Assembly: GCA_013398055.1 (NCBI GenBank)
Contig: VZRS01009615.1
Location: 444,760 to 508,759 of the forward strand
Reading direction: 5' to 3'
From: Ifrita kowaldi
Taxonomy: Eukaryota > Chordata > Aves > Passeriformes > Cinclosomatidae
Length of the DNA stretch: 64,000 bases
Under the pieces are notes generated by a model. The model was given only the letters and a program-made list of their open reading frames with translations, ran no database searches and was not told where the DNA came from. Positions 50,201 to 62,778 of the stretch are shown here, piece after piece. The number at the start of each line of letters is the position of its first letter. Within the stretch, counting starts at the first letter, position 1. A program made the position numbers and the translations under genes.

Positions 50201-53200
50201 GTTATTTAAATAGACTCAAGCATCACGTAAATGTCAAAGGCATTTATAAGGTTTCCCAGTTCAGCTCAGTGTTTGTATCTCAGCGTCTCTGCCTGTCCTG
50301 ATAGCAGTCAATGTGGTTTGTTCAGCCAAGATTTTCTGAAAAAATGCAGATCAAATGTGCTTATTTCAATTGCATGAATTGCATTCATGGCTTTTGATGT
50401 GGATAATATTGTGGTCACTGTCTGGACATTGGAGATTCATATGTATAATCCAAGAAATTAATATTCAGATTTTTTTTTTTCCCTAAATGGATAGGTTATG
50501 AGAACAGATTCTGTAGGTTCTTACAACAGGTACTGTGTGACCTAACATAGCCAGGTTTTGGCACTGAAATGTTTTGGTGTCACTGACTTGGTATCTTCTG
50601 GGAACCCTTATAAATATCCTTAACTTCATGTTTCTTTTATAATAATTCTCTATCCCTTTTCTTACAAAAATAATCTTAAAAACATAAACACTGAAGATAG
50701 TAAGTTAACTGCTTTTTCCATATGGTTGTAAATATTTATGTTCTCTTAAAACTACCAATTATTAGCTCTGGGGGATCACAAAATGAGTAATCAACAAAGA
50801 TTATGGACTCTAGGGGAGATTTCCTGAAGTAAATGGCCAGACTGGTGTGTAGGGATTAACCTGGGTTGCCAGATGCACTGCAGCTTTGACCAAAAGCATT
50901 AATTTCTTCATAGCTTGGCATGAATTTTAGTATATACCGACTAAGGCAAAAGGCAGCAGCCTTTTAATCTCAGCCATTCTCACATTTACTCCCTGGTGAT
51001 CTTAGGTTACCTGACAAGTTTTTATTACTGAGAATGTTATTCAGCTCTGCTGAGAAGGGTCTGACTGTCTTCTTCTTGCCCTGCTGCCAGATACCCTTGT
51101 TAAGATCCCCCCAAATCTTCTTTTCAGGCCGAACAGTCCCAGCTCTCTCCACCTCTGTTTTTGTCATATTCTCTTATTGCTCTGTGATCTTCATGGTTCT
51201 TTGCTGGACTCACTTCATTATGACTGTGTCTTCCCTCAGCTAAAATCTAGAGTTCTCACCTGGCTGGCCAGCCTGTTGGAGAACTTTAGATCTTTGTTTC
51301 AAATTGTTTCCATTTTAGTAATATGCCCAGAAAAAAATTTCAATTCAGAATCACAATCCTCAAAAAGACTTGCTGAAGAAAATAGAGGCGCCTTTTTAAG
51401 CTAGTTTTGTTAGTAAATACTGTTTGTAAAGAGTTCAGTGTAAATTTAGTCCCTAAACAAAATGCCGTGTCATTAAATTACAAAAACAGGTAGTACACAG
51501 GCTGGCATGGAGCAAAGGGCAATCTTTTCTATTCCGTTCTGTCCTTGACCTCTGTACTCAGACTGCCACCAAGAGGAACAGTTGTGATGGCGACAGTGTA
51601 CACAGTTGTCCCTTACAAAGTACACGGAGCTCCTTGGCTCAGCTCATGCCATTTGCTGTTGATATGGGTCCGGTTTCACAGGACCGTGGCTGCACTTGCA
51701 TCCTGTGCTCTATGCACACAGTGGTCATTCATTTGCCTGCAAAATCTGCCTCTGAGAGTTCAGTGGATACCCATGTTTGTGAATGGCTTTCTATAAATAA
51801 ACAATCAAGAGAACACAGCAAAAACTCTTTCAATCTATGTGTAGTCTGGCTGGAAACGGATGGTCCACTTCCTACAAGCAGTTTTTGAGTCAACTTTCCC
51901 CAAGAACTAAACTTATTCTTGTGAACAAAAATTAAATTTTAGTTCTTTTAATATGTAAAGCTTGGAAGTTGCAGTGTTAAAAATGTTTTAAACAGTAACG
52001 TGATTCGTTTCTTCCTTTTTTTAAAAGTCATAAATAAAATAATTCCTACAATGAATGTTTTTTTCCAGCCATTTCCCTCTGTACTTTTCCCTTGCTATAC
52101 CTAATTGAAAATACTGCAGAATTTTACATGCTATTAATGTAGAAATTAATCCAGTTGCAGAATCACTGCCAGAAGTTAGCCTTTTTTTGTCCTCTTTCAA
52201 AATTCAAAGGTAGAAGACCTTCTTTCCCTTTCATGAAATACAGTTCCAAAAAATACATAGTGACTTTAACAAAAATTTCTGTACTACTCATAATCCGCTG
52301 CCAGCCTCAGGCATCAGAAGTCATGCATGAAACTTATGTTATCGATGTTTTAATAATTCGCTTCAATATAATTGTCTGAGCTTTCCCAGAACCTAGAAAT
52401 CCTTGGATACCATTGACTTGATCTATGCATATTCCTCTCAGATTCAATTGAAATCCTGGCCCAAGTCCCTTTCAGTTTGCAGGAGAAGTATAAATCTGCA
52501 AGGTGGATATCTAGGTCTGGATGAGGATCACTCACTGACATCATTTCTCAAGCAAACCCAGAGCCCAATCAATCCAAATGACATTTGACTGAGGCAAAGT
52601 TTACACTGTTTATGAGTTTACACAGTTCTGCTGGCACTGCTGTATCTCTTAGGACTGAGGAAGAATTCACCCTTGAATTGCCATAGCGATGCTCGTCTGC
52701 TAGAGACCTTCCGTTCCTCCTCCGATACACTCTGTTCTAGATGTAACCAACAAAAGAGCAGCTGTTTTGCCTAAAAACCTCGTCCCATTGAACCAAGGAA
52801 GTGCTTCAGCTGTAACTCTGAGAGGTCTTCATCAATGTAGACTGTGTCTCAGGTAGGCAGTATCGGAGATACAGCTAAAGCAGAGGAGGCAGAGAGCCAA
52901 ACTCCCTGGGTAACCTTCATGTCATTCTGACTTGCCCAGCTTCTCTTCTGCAGTTGTGGAAATCTGACTGGGAAATACTGGTGTGATTTCACCGTAGCTG
53001 CACTGCCACAAATTCCCAATGGTAACAGGTCAAAAGAAGAGTTTTCTTGGGCATTGTCTAGAGTTTGTAGAGCTCCCAGACTTGAGGACCTGAATGAGTT
53101 GGAAATTATAAGTACTAATTCTGTCTGGCACCTCCACCAGACATGAGTTGCCAAATATTGCAGAGATCAGTGGAGGTACACAATTAAAGAAATTCTGTGC

Positions 53201-55440
53201 CATGGCTTATACAAAATTACACGTTTCTGATTTAATTTGTTGATAACATCAGATTAATTTAAGACACCGTAATATCTCTTGCACACATTTAGAACTAATC
53301 TTATTAAAACTTATTAACAGAAGTAAATTTTTGTTTCATTGATGCCTGGTTTCGTTTCCTGTCTGTAAATCTTCTGACAACAGCAGTATGTATAACAGGG
53401 ACACTGACCTAGATTTTCAGAGGTGATCAAATCTCAGCAGGTTTTGACTTACCTGGATGAGCGACTGTAGACTGCTTTCAAAAGGTCATAGATAATTATG
53501 CTATTGACAAAACTTTATAGGAATAGATTTGATCCTGCAAGAACCTCTCTGGTGATATAAAGCAGTATACAGATTTTTGAACAGAACAAACCTTAGGAGA
53601 AATGATAATAGTTCACAAATTGGCAGAGAATAAAGAAATAACTTTTGTTGGTATTAAATAAAGTAATAGATTCAAAGCTTATTAATTAAGCTACAATCCA
53701 TCTTATTGCTATCAGTCATGTGAGACACTGAACAAAGAAAATCCATTATTTTGATTTTGTTCGTATGATGAATTCATACATTAAGACCAGTGAGTGTTTG
53801 GTGAAGGTTTTATAAAAATGTGTATGTATCACTGGTATCACCATTGCCCCAGACTGAAGCAAGATTCTAAAAGTCACCAGAAGAGTATAGGTTACTTTTT
53901 CTCTTCAGTCTCTGTAGGAATTAGCAAATTTGAAAATCTCAGTTTAAAAATGTTGATTTATTGGAAAGCTACCATTGAAAGTTTCAGGACAATTAATATG
54001 CATACACCCTTCTGGTTCCCTGTGTTAAATAGGTTCTTTACTCCAAATAGTAGCTTAATATTAAACATAGTGGAATTTTTAGTGTCTGATGTTATCCAGG
54101 AAATCAAAGGCAGACATGGAACAGCCTGAGCAATTGATGTTTGAGAAAGTGAACAAAACATACTCACTGTGCAAAAAGCCTCCAACATAAAGCAGAAAAG
54201 GAAGATAAATCAATCAGACTGTTTGCAGTATATATGAGAAAAGACTGTAAAGGATAGCAATAGTAAAAAGTCTAATATTTTATGAATGTATGAAAGGAAT
54301 ATTAAGTAAAATTCTGGGAAAGGCCATGCTGAATAAATTGGTTAAAGCTGTACATTGGCTACTATTGAAGTATTTTTTTATATTGCATTGGTATCTCCAT
54401 ATTTAAATTATATTTTTACTTGATTTTTAAAGTAATGAACACAGGCCTTTCAAATAACAGGCTTCTGCCTTTATTCTTTAAAAAAAACTGGGAGGTGAAA
54501 AAAGGAGGTGAATGAGTTCTCTTGGTAACAATCATTCCTATCCTGCTCTGGTTACATGCCTAGAAAATAATTAACAGATTTTCTCTAATGCTTCCTAAAG
54601 ATGTTGAAACTAGAGGACAAATATTGACTGAGAGGCAGCAAAACTTGCCTGGACTGGAGAAAATAATGGTTTATATAACTGAAAACAATTTGCCAAAAAC
54701 AGAAAAGAAATTGTGGAATATCTGATTTAAAACTAATGTCAAAATGGCCAGATGTGGTGTGTACATGCATTTGGGTATTTGCAGGCCACACTTAAGTCCT
54801 GCTACCACATAAAAAGGCTCTTTCACCATCCTGAGGATGTGCAGACTCCCAGTTCCTGTTACTGGGAGCTGCTCAGGGGATGATTTAGCACCCAAGAGAG
54901 CCTTTTGGAAGCAAGTGGGAACCAGTCATGAGAACCTGAAGCGGTTCTGGAGCAACCAGGCTTTCAGAAACATGAGCAGAAACTTGCAAATACTATGTTT
55001 GCCACTGTTTATCAGGGTAAAAGAGGAAAGGACTTTGGGGAGGAGGTGGAGGAAACAAGTCTGCACCTTGTAACTGGGTCAAGCATATTGGGTAAGATGG
55101 ATTTTGGACTGCAGTGTGTAAAATCACAGAGGAGGTGGAGGCAGTTCACTCTCCCCCTGCAGAGGTGTGATGCCTCTCATTCCATTTGTTCTTCCCACAC
55201 ATGTGCACACCCCTTCCCCCAGGTGTGAGCTCTGCTTTTGGGTTACGAAAAGCAAAGAGAGGCATTTGTTTCTAGCGCCTGCTTGGCTGCAGATCAGGGT
55301 CAAAGACTACCTGAGCCCATGGGTGTTATGCAAGAGCTGCAATGAAGGGGCCCCAGCCTGCAGCATGCATCAACCCGCCTCCCTGCTCCCCTCTCCAATG
55401 CTGGCTCTGTGGCTCAGCAGGTTGCGAAAGCCCCAGGACT
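47225..55440. other. Divergent intergenic region PDE6C / RBP4
   Basis: The PDE6C start codon (minus) and the proposed RBP4 promoter (plus) face away from each other across about 8.2 kb. The PDE6C 5' UTR and promoter must lie just above 47224. I see no convincing TATA box there, and no run of CRX sites that I would defend. Open frames at 48587-48976, 51545-51888 and 52849-53154 have no recognisable similarity. A GC-richer patch occurs at about 48780-48960. No mobile element was firmly recognised. Confidence 0.6.
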
Positions 55441-55688
55441 ACATAAAGCATTCCCTGTCTGGGCACTGCCACCACCATCAACACTTGGGGTCTCAAGAGG
55501 CTTCAGGGATCGGCACTGTCTGTAAGGGACCCTGCTGTTGTGGGCTGGGGACAGCCACGTGCCTTGCCTGCACACGCGTCAGGGAAAGCTGTGCGATGCC
55601 CTGGCGACCTGTCGGGGCAGCCTTCCTCCCTTCACTCGTGTGACAGAGCCTGTTTCTGATGATATTCTCTGTTTGCTGCAGGGACAGG
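55440..55688 (+). promoter_or_regulatory. Candidate RBP4 promoter, non-coding exon 1 and intron 1
   Basis: The start-codon exon is preceded by a clear acceptor, TTTGCTGCAG (ending 55681), so a 5' UTR exon lies upstream. The best local candidate is a TATA-like ACATAAAG (55441-55448), then about 70 bp ending at the consensus-like donor CTGTCT/GTAAGG (GT at 55522). A short intron (55522-55681) would follow. Human RBP4 also has a non-coding first exon. This is inference and needs transcript data. Confidence 0.4.
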
Positions 55689-58600
55689 ATGGCCCACACG
55701 GAGAGAGCTCTGCCCTGGCTGCTGCTGCTGCTGTCACTGGCCTTGCTGGGCAGCAGCACTGCGGAGCGGGACTGCCGAGTAAGCAGCTTCAAAGTCAAGG
55801 AGGACTTCAACAAGACCAGGGTAAATCTTTTCTCTCGTGGATCTGTGATGTCTTGCATAACTTCTCTTTTCAGGCTACAAAATTTGGCATTCAGTAGCAC
55901 CAGTGTGTTCACATTTCAAAGTCACAGACTGTAATACTGAGAAATGGCAGAAGTGTGTGATGTCCACACCTCCAATGATGCTGGATCCTTATGCAGCTGA
56001 TAAAGGAATACTGCAGAAACTGAGTTTTAGCAGACTGGTCTCAAACTGCAGGGTATAAGCAAAAGGAGTGTATTGACTTGGTTGTTTCCATGAAATGTGG
56101 TGTTTTCAGACACCATTGCAAGGAAAAAAATATACATAGTTTTGTCAAATCTGCCAGTTATTATCCTTTTTCCACTAAATTTTGTATTTCTTATACTGGA
56201 CAGCTGCAGATACAGATAAGATCACCAAAAAAAAGTCAGTATTTCCACAAATTATGACTGCACTAGGATGTATTGGTGGCTTTATGCTCTTGAAACAGCT
56301 AGATTTGTTTCTCAGGCACACCTTTGAGGCATGGTGTCCAAGATCTGCATGCTTTTCCCTCTGTCACCTCCCCTATTCTGTACTGTCTGATTATAATGTT
56401 TCAATTGTTCTAGGTCTAACTGCAGCCTTTCTTAATTCCTTGCAGTACAGTGGCACCTGGTATGCCATGGCAAAAAAAGATCCTGAGGGGCTATTTCTGC
56501 AGGACAATGTGGTAGCCCAGTTCACCATAGATGAGAATGGAAAAATGACTGCCACTGCAAAGGGCAGAGTCAGACTCTTCAAGTAAGCTGTTTGCCATCC
56601 TCCTCTTGTTCCATTTCGCTAAGCTACTGCTGCAATCCTACCTGCTATCCCTGTGGTAGTCACACAGTCACACTGAACCTGTGCTGTTAGATTGGAATGT
56701 GATATTTTCTTTGTCTCTGGCTACAGTAACTGGGATGTCTGTGCTGACATGATTGGCTCTTTCACTGACACAGAGGATCCTGCCAAGTTCAAGATGAAGT
56801 ACTGGGGTGTCGCCTCTTTTCTGCAGAAAGGAAGTGAGTACGTAATTATAGAAGACGCAGAACTACTTAGAAGACTAGTTATGTTGTTTGTCCATGCTGG
56901 GGAAGGAAAAAGTACTGTTGAATTTCTTAAACACTCTAAAAGACATAATAACTACCATACTGCAAGCCTTAATGTGAACAAGGTAATCACTACTTTTTAT
57001 ATGGGACAGCTGGTTGGCTTTCTTTATACAAGTGAAGACCTGGCCTTTGTATATCTTTGTATTTATTTTGTTTGTTACCCAACAATATAATTGAAGGCCA
57101 CTGTTTGGAAAGAAATGAAAGGCAGATGAAGTACTTTAAGACTTGTCTTGGTTCAGAACTCAGTTACCAGATACTTCTGTTCTCTATGAATCCTGATGTC
57201 AGAGCTGGCCAAGCAGGGAAGAGGATTTAGAAAGCGTTATTTTGTTTGGTCTTGTGTCTGCAAATGTAGAAATTTATCTGTTTTAAGAGACAAATACGTT
57301 CATATGTACATACAGATATATTCATATTTTTATGTCATCTGCCACACCCTATGCAAAATTAACTCCTTGAGCCAAGTAGAGATTCGGATGCTTTGTAGCT
57401 CAAGACTTTTCCTTAGATTGTTTCCAAGAGAAGCAGGTAGAATTTGGAACTGACAGGAGATCCATTCTGTTTAAAGACACAGTTACAAAGCATGTTTTGG
57501 ATGCCAATTTGTCTTAAATAGTTGCCAGGTCTCCTCGCGACATGCTGCTGAGTCATGCGTACTTCAGATTGCTGGCTGACCCCAAACTCTACCCTTCTAA
57601 AAAGTCTGGTGTCCCCCCACAGGAGAGAAGGGGAAGACAACAGACAGTTGCCTTCACCAGTGCAGATGTACTGCAAGGGAGAATCTTTTGCTCCAGGAGA
57701 GGAAGGTGCAGATATGTCAGGTTTTACGCCAAACACTGAAACGGACCCACTTGTTTTAGAACAGGGTGTTTGTGTGACCAGGTTTTTATCAGGTTCCATA
57801 GCTAAATAGTTAAGTATTCTCTGAAGTTGTAACTGTGTTTTAAGAAGAGGGTCTATGGCAGAACTTGTAGCAAATACACTTCTAACACACATGCAAACTG
57901 CATGATAATATTTTTCCTTAAAAATGCAGTCTAAGTAACATCCCTGGTAGGAAAATATTTATAGGTTTGAGTCATCTGGAGCAGGCCTAGCATGTTCTTC
58001 TTTATTTTCTTTTTGAAAATAAACATGGAATTAAATGCTGGACACAGGAATAAATGAAAAGCTAATCTGTTATAATTTGTACCGATCTTCATCTTAGTAT
58101 TTTCTTTACAGAGTTATGGCAGCAATCCTTTCTGATTTACTAGATTTCACTTGTGTCTCTAACACTTTTCCTTCTTTGCTATGGTTTCTTCCAGATGATG
58201 ATCACTGGGTAGTGGACACAGATTATGATACATATGCTCTTCATTACTCCTGCCGCCAGCTAAATGCAGATGGCACTTGTGCAGATAGCTATTCCATTTT
58301 GTTCTCCCGGGACCCCAAGGGATTGCCTCCAAGTGCACAGAAAATCGTCAGACAAAGGCAGATAGACCTCTGTTTGGACAGAAAATACAGAGTTATCACT
58401 CATAATGGTGAGAACTTTTTTTTCTGAAGAATTTTATTTCAGGGTTTAATGACTAAAGCAGTGGGATTCTCTTGTTCATTAAATATCAAATGCATGAAGT
58501 CTTTTACTTAGTGGCTGTACAATTGTCTTTTGAAAACTGGAGCTTGCAGTAAGTTATTTCCAACTTCTACTTCCCTTATCTGAAGGAGAGCTAAGGTGCA

Positions 58601-61600
58601 TACCTTTCCATGCAGCATATCAGATCAGTTTATACAGTAATTAGAGCAAGTTGTAAAACAATTAAATCAATGTAGCGTGAGTAAACATGGTAAGGATACA
58701 ATTCATAGTTACAGTAAAAAGTAATTGGGCAGTTTTAATTGGATCTCTTTGCCTTTGTTCAAAAACTTATTTGAGAAATCCTTCAAAAAGGCTTTTAGGG
58801 AAAACAGAAGTCTTGGAAAGGATACCTTATAGGAGACCTTTCTCACAAGTCCTCATGCCAACCATTTCACAAACGGCTGTGGAAGAGGGACATAGCCCTT
58901 GTACTGGGAGCATGATCCTATCTTGAGTCAGGCTGAGCTTACAACACAGGGAAGGATACACATTTGCTCACTTATGCTCAAGTATATTACAAAAGGCCAA
59001 ATGCTAATAATCTAGAAGAAAACATAATGTGCTTACGGATAAAAATAACACTCAGAATGGTGAATAGTAAAGAGTGAAGGAGAAAAATCAGAATATTTAG
59101 AACAAATAAAATAGTAGTACCTGTCCTTACTCCCTCCCCACACCTCACATCCTGGAAGACACGCTATCTGTGAAAGACTTGACTGGTGAATCAGTTGAAT
59201 GGGAACTCCCAATGTAGTGATGTAGGTAAAAAAGCTAATACGATTCTTAGATATAAACCAAGACTCACATGAGATTGTTGTGCTTGGCATAGGTCTAACT
59301 GCTATGGTGACAACCATAAATGGAAAAAGTACTGAGGATGAATTAGAAGTTTCAAAGAAGAGCAGAGAAAATGATTGAAAGTTTTTAAAATGTATCTTCT
59401 AATGAATGCTTCAAAGATCTTGATCTTTTCTCATTAGAAAGAGGTTAAAGGCTGACCTGAGCAAAGTCTGTGCTTGCCCACACAAGCAATTGGAATTGGA
59501 TAGAAAAGGACATGCAAACACAGAAATAATAAATTTAAATGGATGGAACTTTAAACTGGACACATTCAGAGCAGAAATAAACAGCCATTTGTTTAAATCC
59601 AAAGGTCATTAACCTTTGGAACAGTTTACCAAGAGCTGTTGTATGTTTTTCATCACTGAAATCTGTAAATCAAGATTAAAGGCTTTTCTCAGTGACATGC
59701 TGGAACAAACTGGGATTGACTGAAGGAACTTCTGTGTCTTACAAAGAAAGTCAGAACAGATGAGCAAAGTCAGCTGTTGTGGCTCTATTATTTGTTCATC
59801 TGATCCATAAACAGAGAGTAAGATATGGCCATGTTGTAAAGTAGTATGCTGATAACAGGGTGCCTTGAAGATCTGCTAAAGTAGGTGGTGTTTACACTGC
59901 TGATCAGTGACCTAGAAAAAGTGCCTGACAACAACGTAAAAAAAAATTTTGTCTTGAATGAGAATTTGGAGACAACATAAGTCAGTTGAGATTTATAACA
60001 GTCAAGAATAAGAGACATCATAGATGCAAATGGAAGCGACTTCTGTGAATGATTTGTATGATTGCATAAATGGTTGGATAGAAAAGAAACAATGTCATTA
60101 TATAAATTGATGATACTTTTGTGTTTTGAATCGTGCATTCACTGCTTTTCAAATGAAGTCCAGCAATAATAAAAATTTCTGAAAATGAGAAAGCCAAATA
60201 ATGAGATGTTTAGGGATATTTTACTAAATCTAAGATAATTTAAAAGTTGGTCATGCTGCCTCTAGTTTGTTATAGATCTCGAATATCTAATCTACCAAGT
60301 TGCACTGTTTGTTTGCTATCCTAATTTAGACTCAGATGTTAGGTGTTGAGTGCAGTGGCTGATATGACTGTGTGAGTTCCATAGTTTGCAAATGAAAAAT
60401 AGGAGCCCAGGTACTTTTTTATTTCGGATTATTTCAGAGCTTATGAGCCCAGCACCAACCTATAAATTAAACTTAAAGCCAGCAATTTGTGTTTTCCTCT
60501 TTATGTGATCAGGACCCTAGCATTAGTTGATTCTGAATTCTCCAGTATCATTAAGCCAAAGTTCCTGCAAAGCAAGCACATTTGGGACTGAGGGAATGAT
60601 TGTGAGCTAAATTGAAAAAAAAATTCTTGGAAGCTTCATAACAGAAACTCTTACAAAATTTACTTAATTCCTTATACGTGGATTAGAAACCTTACTACTT
60701 TAGTTTTAATTCTGCTATTAAGAGCCACAGAATTATTACCCAAACAAACCAACTTCAATTGTCTGCACTGACCTGCATCCCATTGTTACTGTGGTAAAAT
60801 TCTCACTAATGTTAGTAAATGCTGCAAGAATAGGCTGGTATCTGTTGCTAATGGTGCATACTCTGTCTATGTCTTGAAGCTAATTAAGAGAGAGAGAGAG
60901 AGAGAGAGTGTGTGTGTGTGTGTCCGTGTGTGTCCCCCCAACTAACAGATGTACAAAACTTACCTTGATTTAAAAAAACAAAAAATTAAATATCAGTACT
61001 GGCTGTTCAAGACAAAAGAGAAGCCTAAGAAATGAACATTTTTTGTCTAACTTACACTGAATTTGTGATGGTAGCTCCTTCTCAAATACAGCTCAAGCTA
61101 AGAGACAGTTAGTCTCTCAGAGTAATAGCTCATGTAACTTTAAGTTGTGTAATGGCAGTGTCAATATTAAGTGATGGTACTTGTAAATACAAGGCAGTGT
61201 CATGTCAGTAGAGTTGAAAGCTGCATCTGCTTTTAGCATTTGTTAGAAGGAAAAATTGTGAAATAAAGAGTGGTATATTCCTTCTGCTAATTTACTATTG
61301 CCATTAGGAGTTTTGGGGGTCAGGAGATTCTTACTTTGTTGAAAGAAATTCTTAAATTAATTATTTCTAGGCAAATAACTAGAAGCTTGTTAAAGTATAG
61401 ACTCTTTTATCACTGAAAGATACTCTTTTATCACTGATCTGCCCAGTATCTTGTTCACAAAAGTATTAAAATGCTCAGGAGAGGTGTAACAGATTAGATG
61501 AATTCCTGTTTTGTTCCAAGCTGAAAATTCCTTGGAATTACAAACTGCAGAGGAGGGTAATTACAATTACAAGTAACAGACTGCTGGACTGAAGAGCATT

Positions 61601-61720
61601 TTAAAGAAATGAGATACGTATGCATCTTAAATTCGGTGAAAGTTCATGTATTTAAATTTTGTCTAGAGTGTTTGACAAACACAACTGTGGTTTTTGTGTG
61701 TTTCAGGATTTTGCTCTTAA
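55689..61720 (+). CDS. RBP4: RBP4, plasma retinol-binding protein 4, complete (5 coding exons)
   Basis: Coding exons: 55689-55820, 56446-56582, 56727-56833, 58195-58407, 61707-61720 (TAA). They total 603 bp, 200 residues; I recall about 196 for chicken. It is a secreted lipocalin that carries retinol from liver to tissues, bound to transthyretin, and delivers it through STRA6. A signal peptide of about 25 residues (Leu-rich, ending GSSTA) precedes the mature ERDCRVSSFKV. The lipocalin signature SGTWYAMAKKDPEGLFLQD (about 46-64) is intact, as are NWDVCADM, TDTEDPAKFKMKYWG, the repeated DTDYDTYALHYSCR core and the C-terminal NGFCS. The six Cys expected for three disulfides are present. The last coding exon encodes only the final four residues plus one split codon. 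An NKT sequon at residues 41-43 is unusual. Intron 4, between the fourth and fifth coding exons, is long (58408-61706). Confidence 0.97.
59225..59790 (+). mobile_element. Ancient CR1/L3-like LINE remnant
   Basis: The order of phrases follows the 3' half of old amniote CR1/L3 elements: 'aaaaaagctaatacgattctta', later 'aagagcagagaaaatgattgaa', 'aataaacagccatttgttta', 'cattaacctttggaacagtt', 'accaagagctgttgta', 'catcactgaaatctg', 'atcaagattaaaggcttttc'. It is much more diverged than the other CR1 copies here. Sequence at 59890-60110 ('gatcagtgacctagaaaaag') resembles a more 5' part of such elements and may be a second insertion. Confidence 0.55.
60887..60933. repeat. Compound (AG)n(TG)n microsatellite
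   Basis: Eleven AG units (60887-60908) run directly into TG units, with one CC interruption (gtgtgtccgtgtgtgt). It lies in the last intron of RBP4. Confidence 0.95.
61401..61439. repeat. 21-bp tandem duplication
   Basis: ACTCTTTTATCACTGAAAGAT is followed at once by a near-identical copy (actcttttatcactgatct). Two copies are seen. Confidence 0.85.
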
Positions 61721-61915
61721 GGAGATCCAACCATGGAAAGAAACCACGTAACAGCACCACAGATGTAAAGTTAACACATTGATCATGTGCTCTCTGGAAA
61801 ATGCTTTAAATGGCTTTATTTAGATTTTCAATATATTTATCTGAACTGTGTAGCTCACCTTGTTAATAAACCAATGAAACATTTTAATAAACTTGGATTA
61901 CAGGGGAAGAAAATT
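61721..61915 (+). terminator. RBP4 3' UTR and polyadenylation signals
   Basis: The stop at 61718-61720 is followed by a short 3' UTR with two AATAAA hexamers, at 61865-61870 and 61886-61891. A transcript end near 61.9 kb is expected. Confidence 0.75.
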
Positions 61916-62554
61916 GTATGCAAATCTGTACACATGTAGACGCTGGTTTCATTAGCAGCCTGTTATCTTAGTGCACTGTTTTGAACTGGTGACACATGGT
62001 GATAATTAAGAATTTAATCTTGCTTTTTTTAGTGGTTTCAATTTCTGACTAAAAGAGTATTTATCATAAACCCCAAAATATGTGTATTTTCTTTTCAAAT
62101 AGGACATCTTATTTTCTCTAGAAAATACTGGAAATCATTTAGAAAAGAGAAAGGAATTTCAGTGACCCTATATATCACTAATTAACTTAATTATATGGCT
62201 AATGAAGATATAAAAATACGCATCTTTTAAAAAGAACTATTTTACACATGACAATTAACCATTTATTTATTTACTCTTTACTTGTAAATTCACATGTATC
62301 AAGTCCATATTTTTGTTTTGAGATGGAACCAAACTGGTCATTTACTTGGTGATAACACATGTTCATCACCTTGTTTCAGTTAGTCTGCTCAAACCTACGT
62401 TCAGGCAGTCAGTTATTGAAGTGTTTAATCAAGTTCCCTTTAAAAATTGGATTAAAAAAAAGCAGATACTTTCTGAGGATGAACATTTTTGCTAGAAAGT
62501 TTAAAGTATTTATTCAACTATTTCACATTCACCAAGTTCACTGCCATATTTCTA
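61916..62554. other. Convergent intergenic region RBP4 / FFAR4
   Basis: About 640 bp of AT-rich sequence lies between the RBP4 polyadenylation signals and the candidate FFAR4 signal. Nothing recognisable was seen beyond simple A/T runs. Confidence 0.6.
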
Positions 62555-62778
62555 TTTATTTCAGCATAAGAGGAGAATTCAATCCATTGGATTAAATTGT
62601 CCAAATCTTACTGAGGCAAAGCAATGAAGTCAAGAGAATTTTACCTGCAGGAATTAAAAATACATATTTACCTTTTTTTTCTAGTCCTCTGGCACATAAT
62701 ACTATACCATAATGACCTATGTGACCTGGGATAGCGTAGACAAAATCCAAAGTGTGGCACAGCTCAGACTTTAAACAA
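62555..62778 (-). terminator. FFAR4 3' UTR with candidate polyadenylation signal
   Basis: On the minus strand an AATAAA lies at 62555-62560, about 220 nt after the FFAR4 stop. Another lies near 62509. The choice between them is not decidable here. Confidence 0.5.

Larger units (their letters stand above)
58408..61706 (+). other. RBP4 last intron (between fourth and fifth coding exons)
   Basis: This is a 3.3 kb intron. It contains a decayed CR1/L3-like LINE (about 59225-59790), a possible second related piece (about 59890-60110), a compound (AG)n(TG)n microsatellite (60887-60933) and a 21-bp tandem duplication (61401-61439). No extra coding exon was recognised. Confidence 0.75.

Noticed and set aside
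52849..53154. 101-codon minus-strand frame
   Set aside because: No similarity to a known family and no supporting signals.
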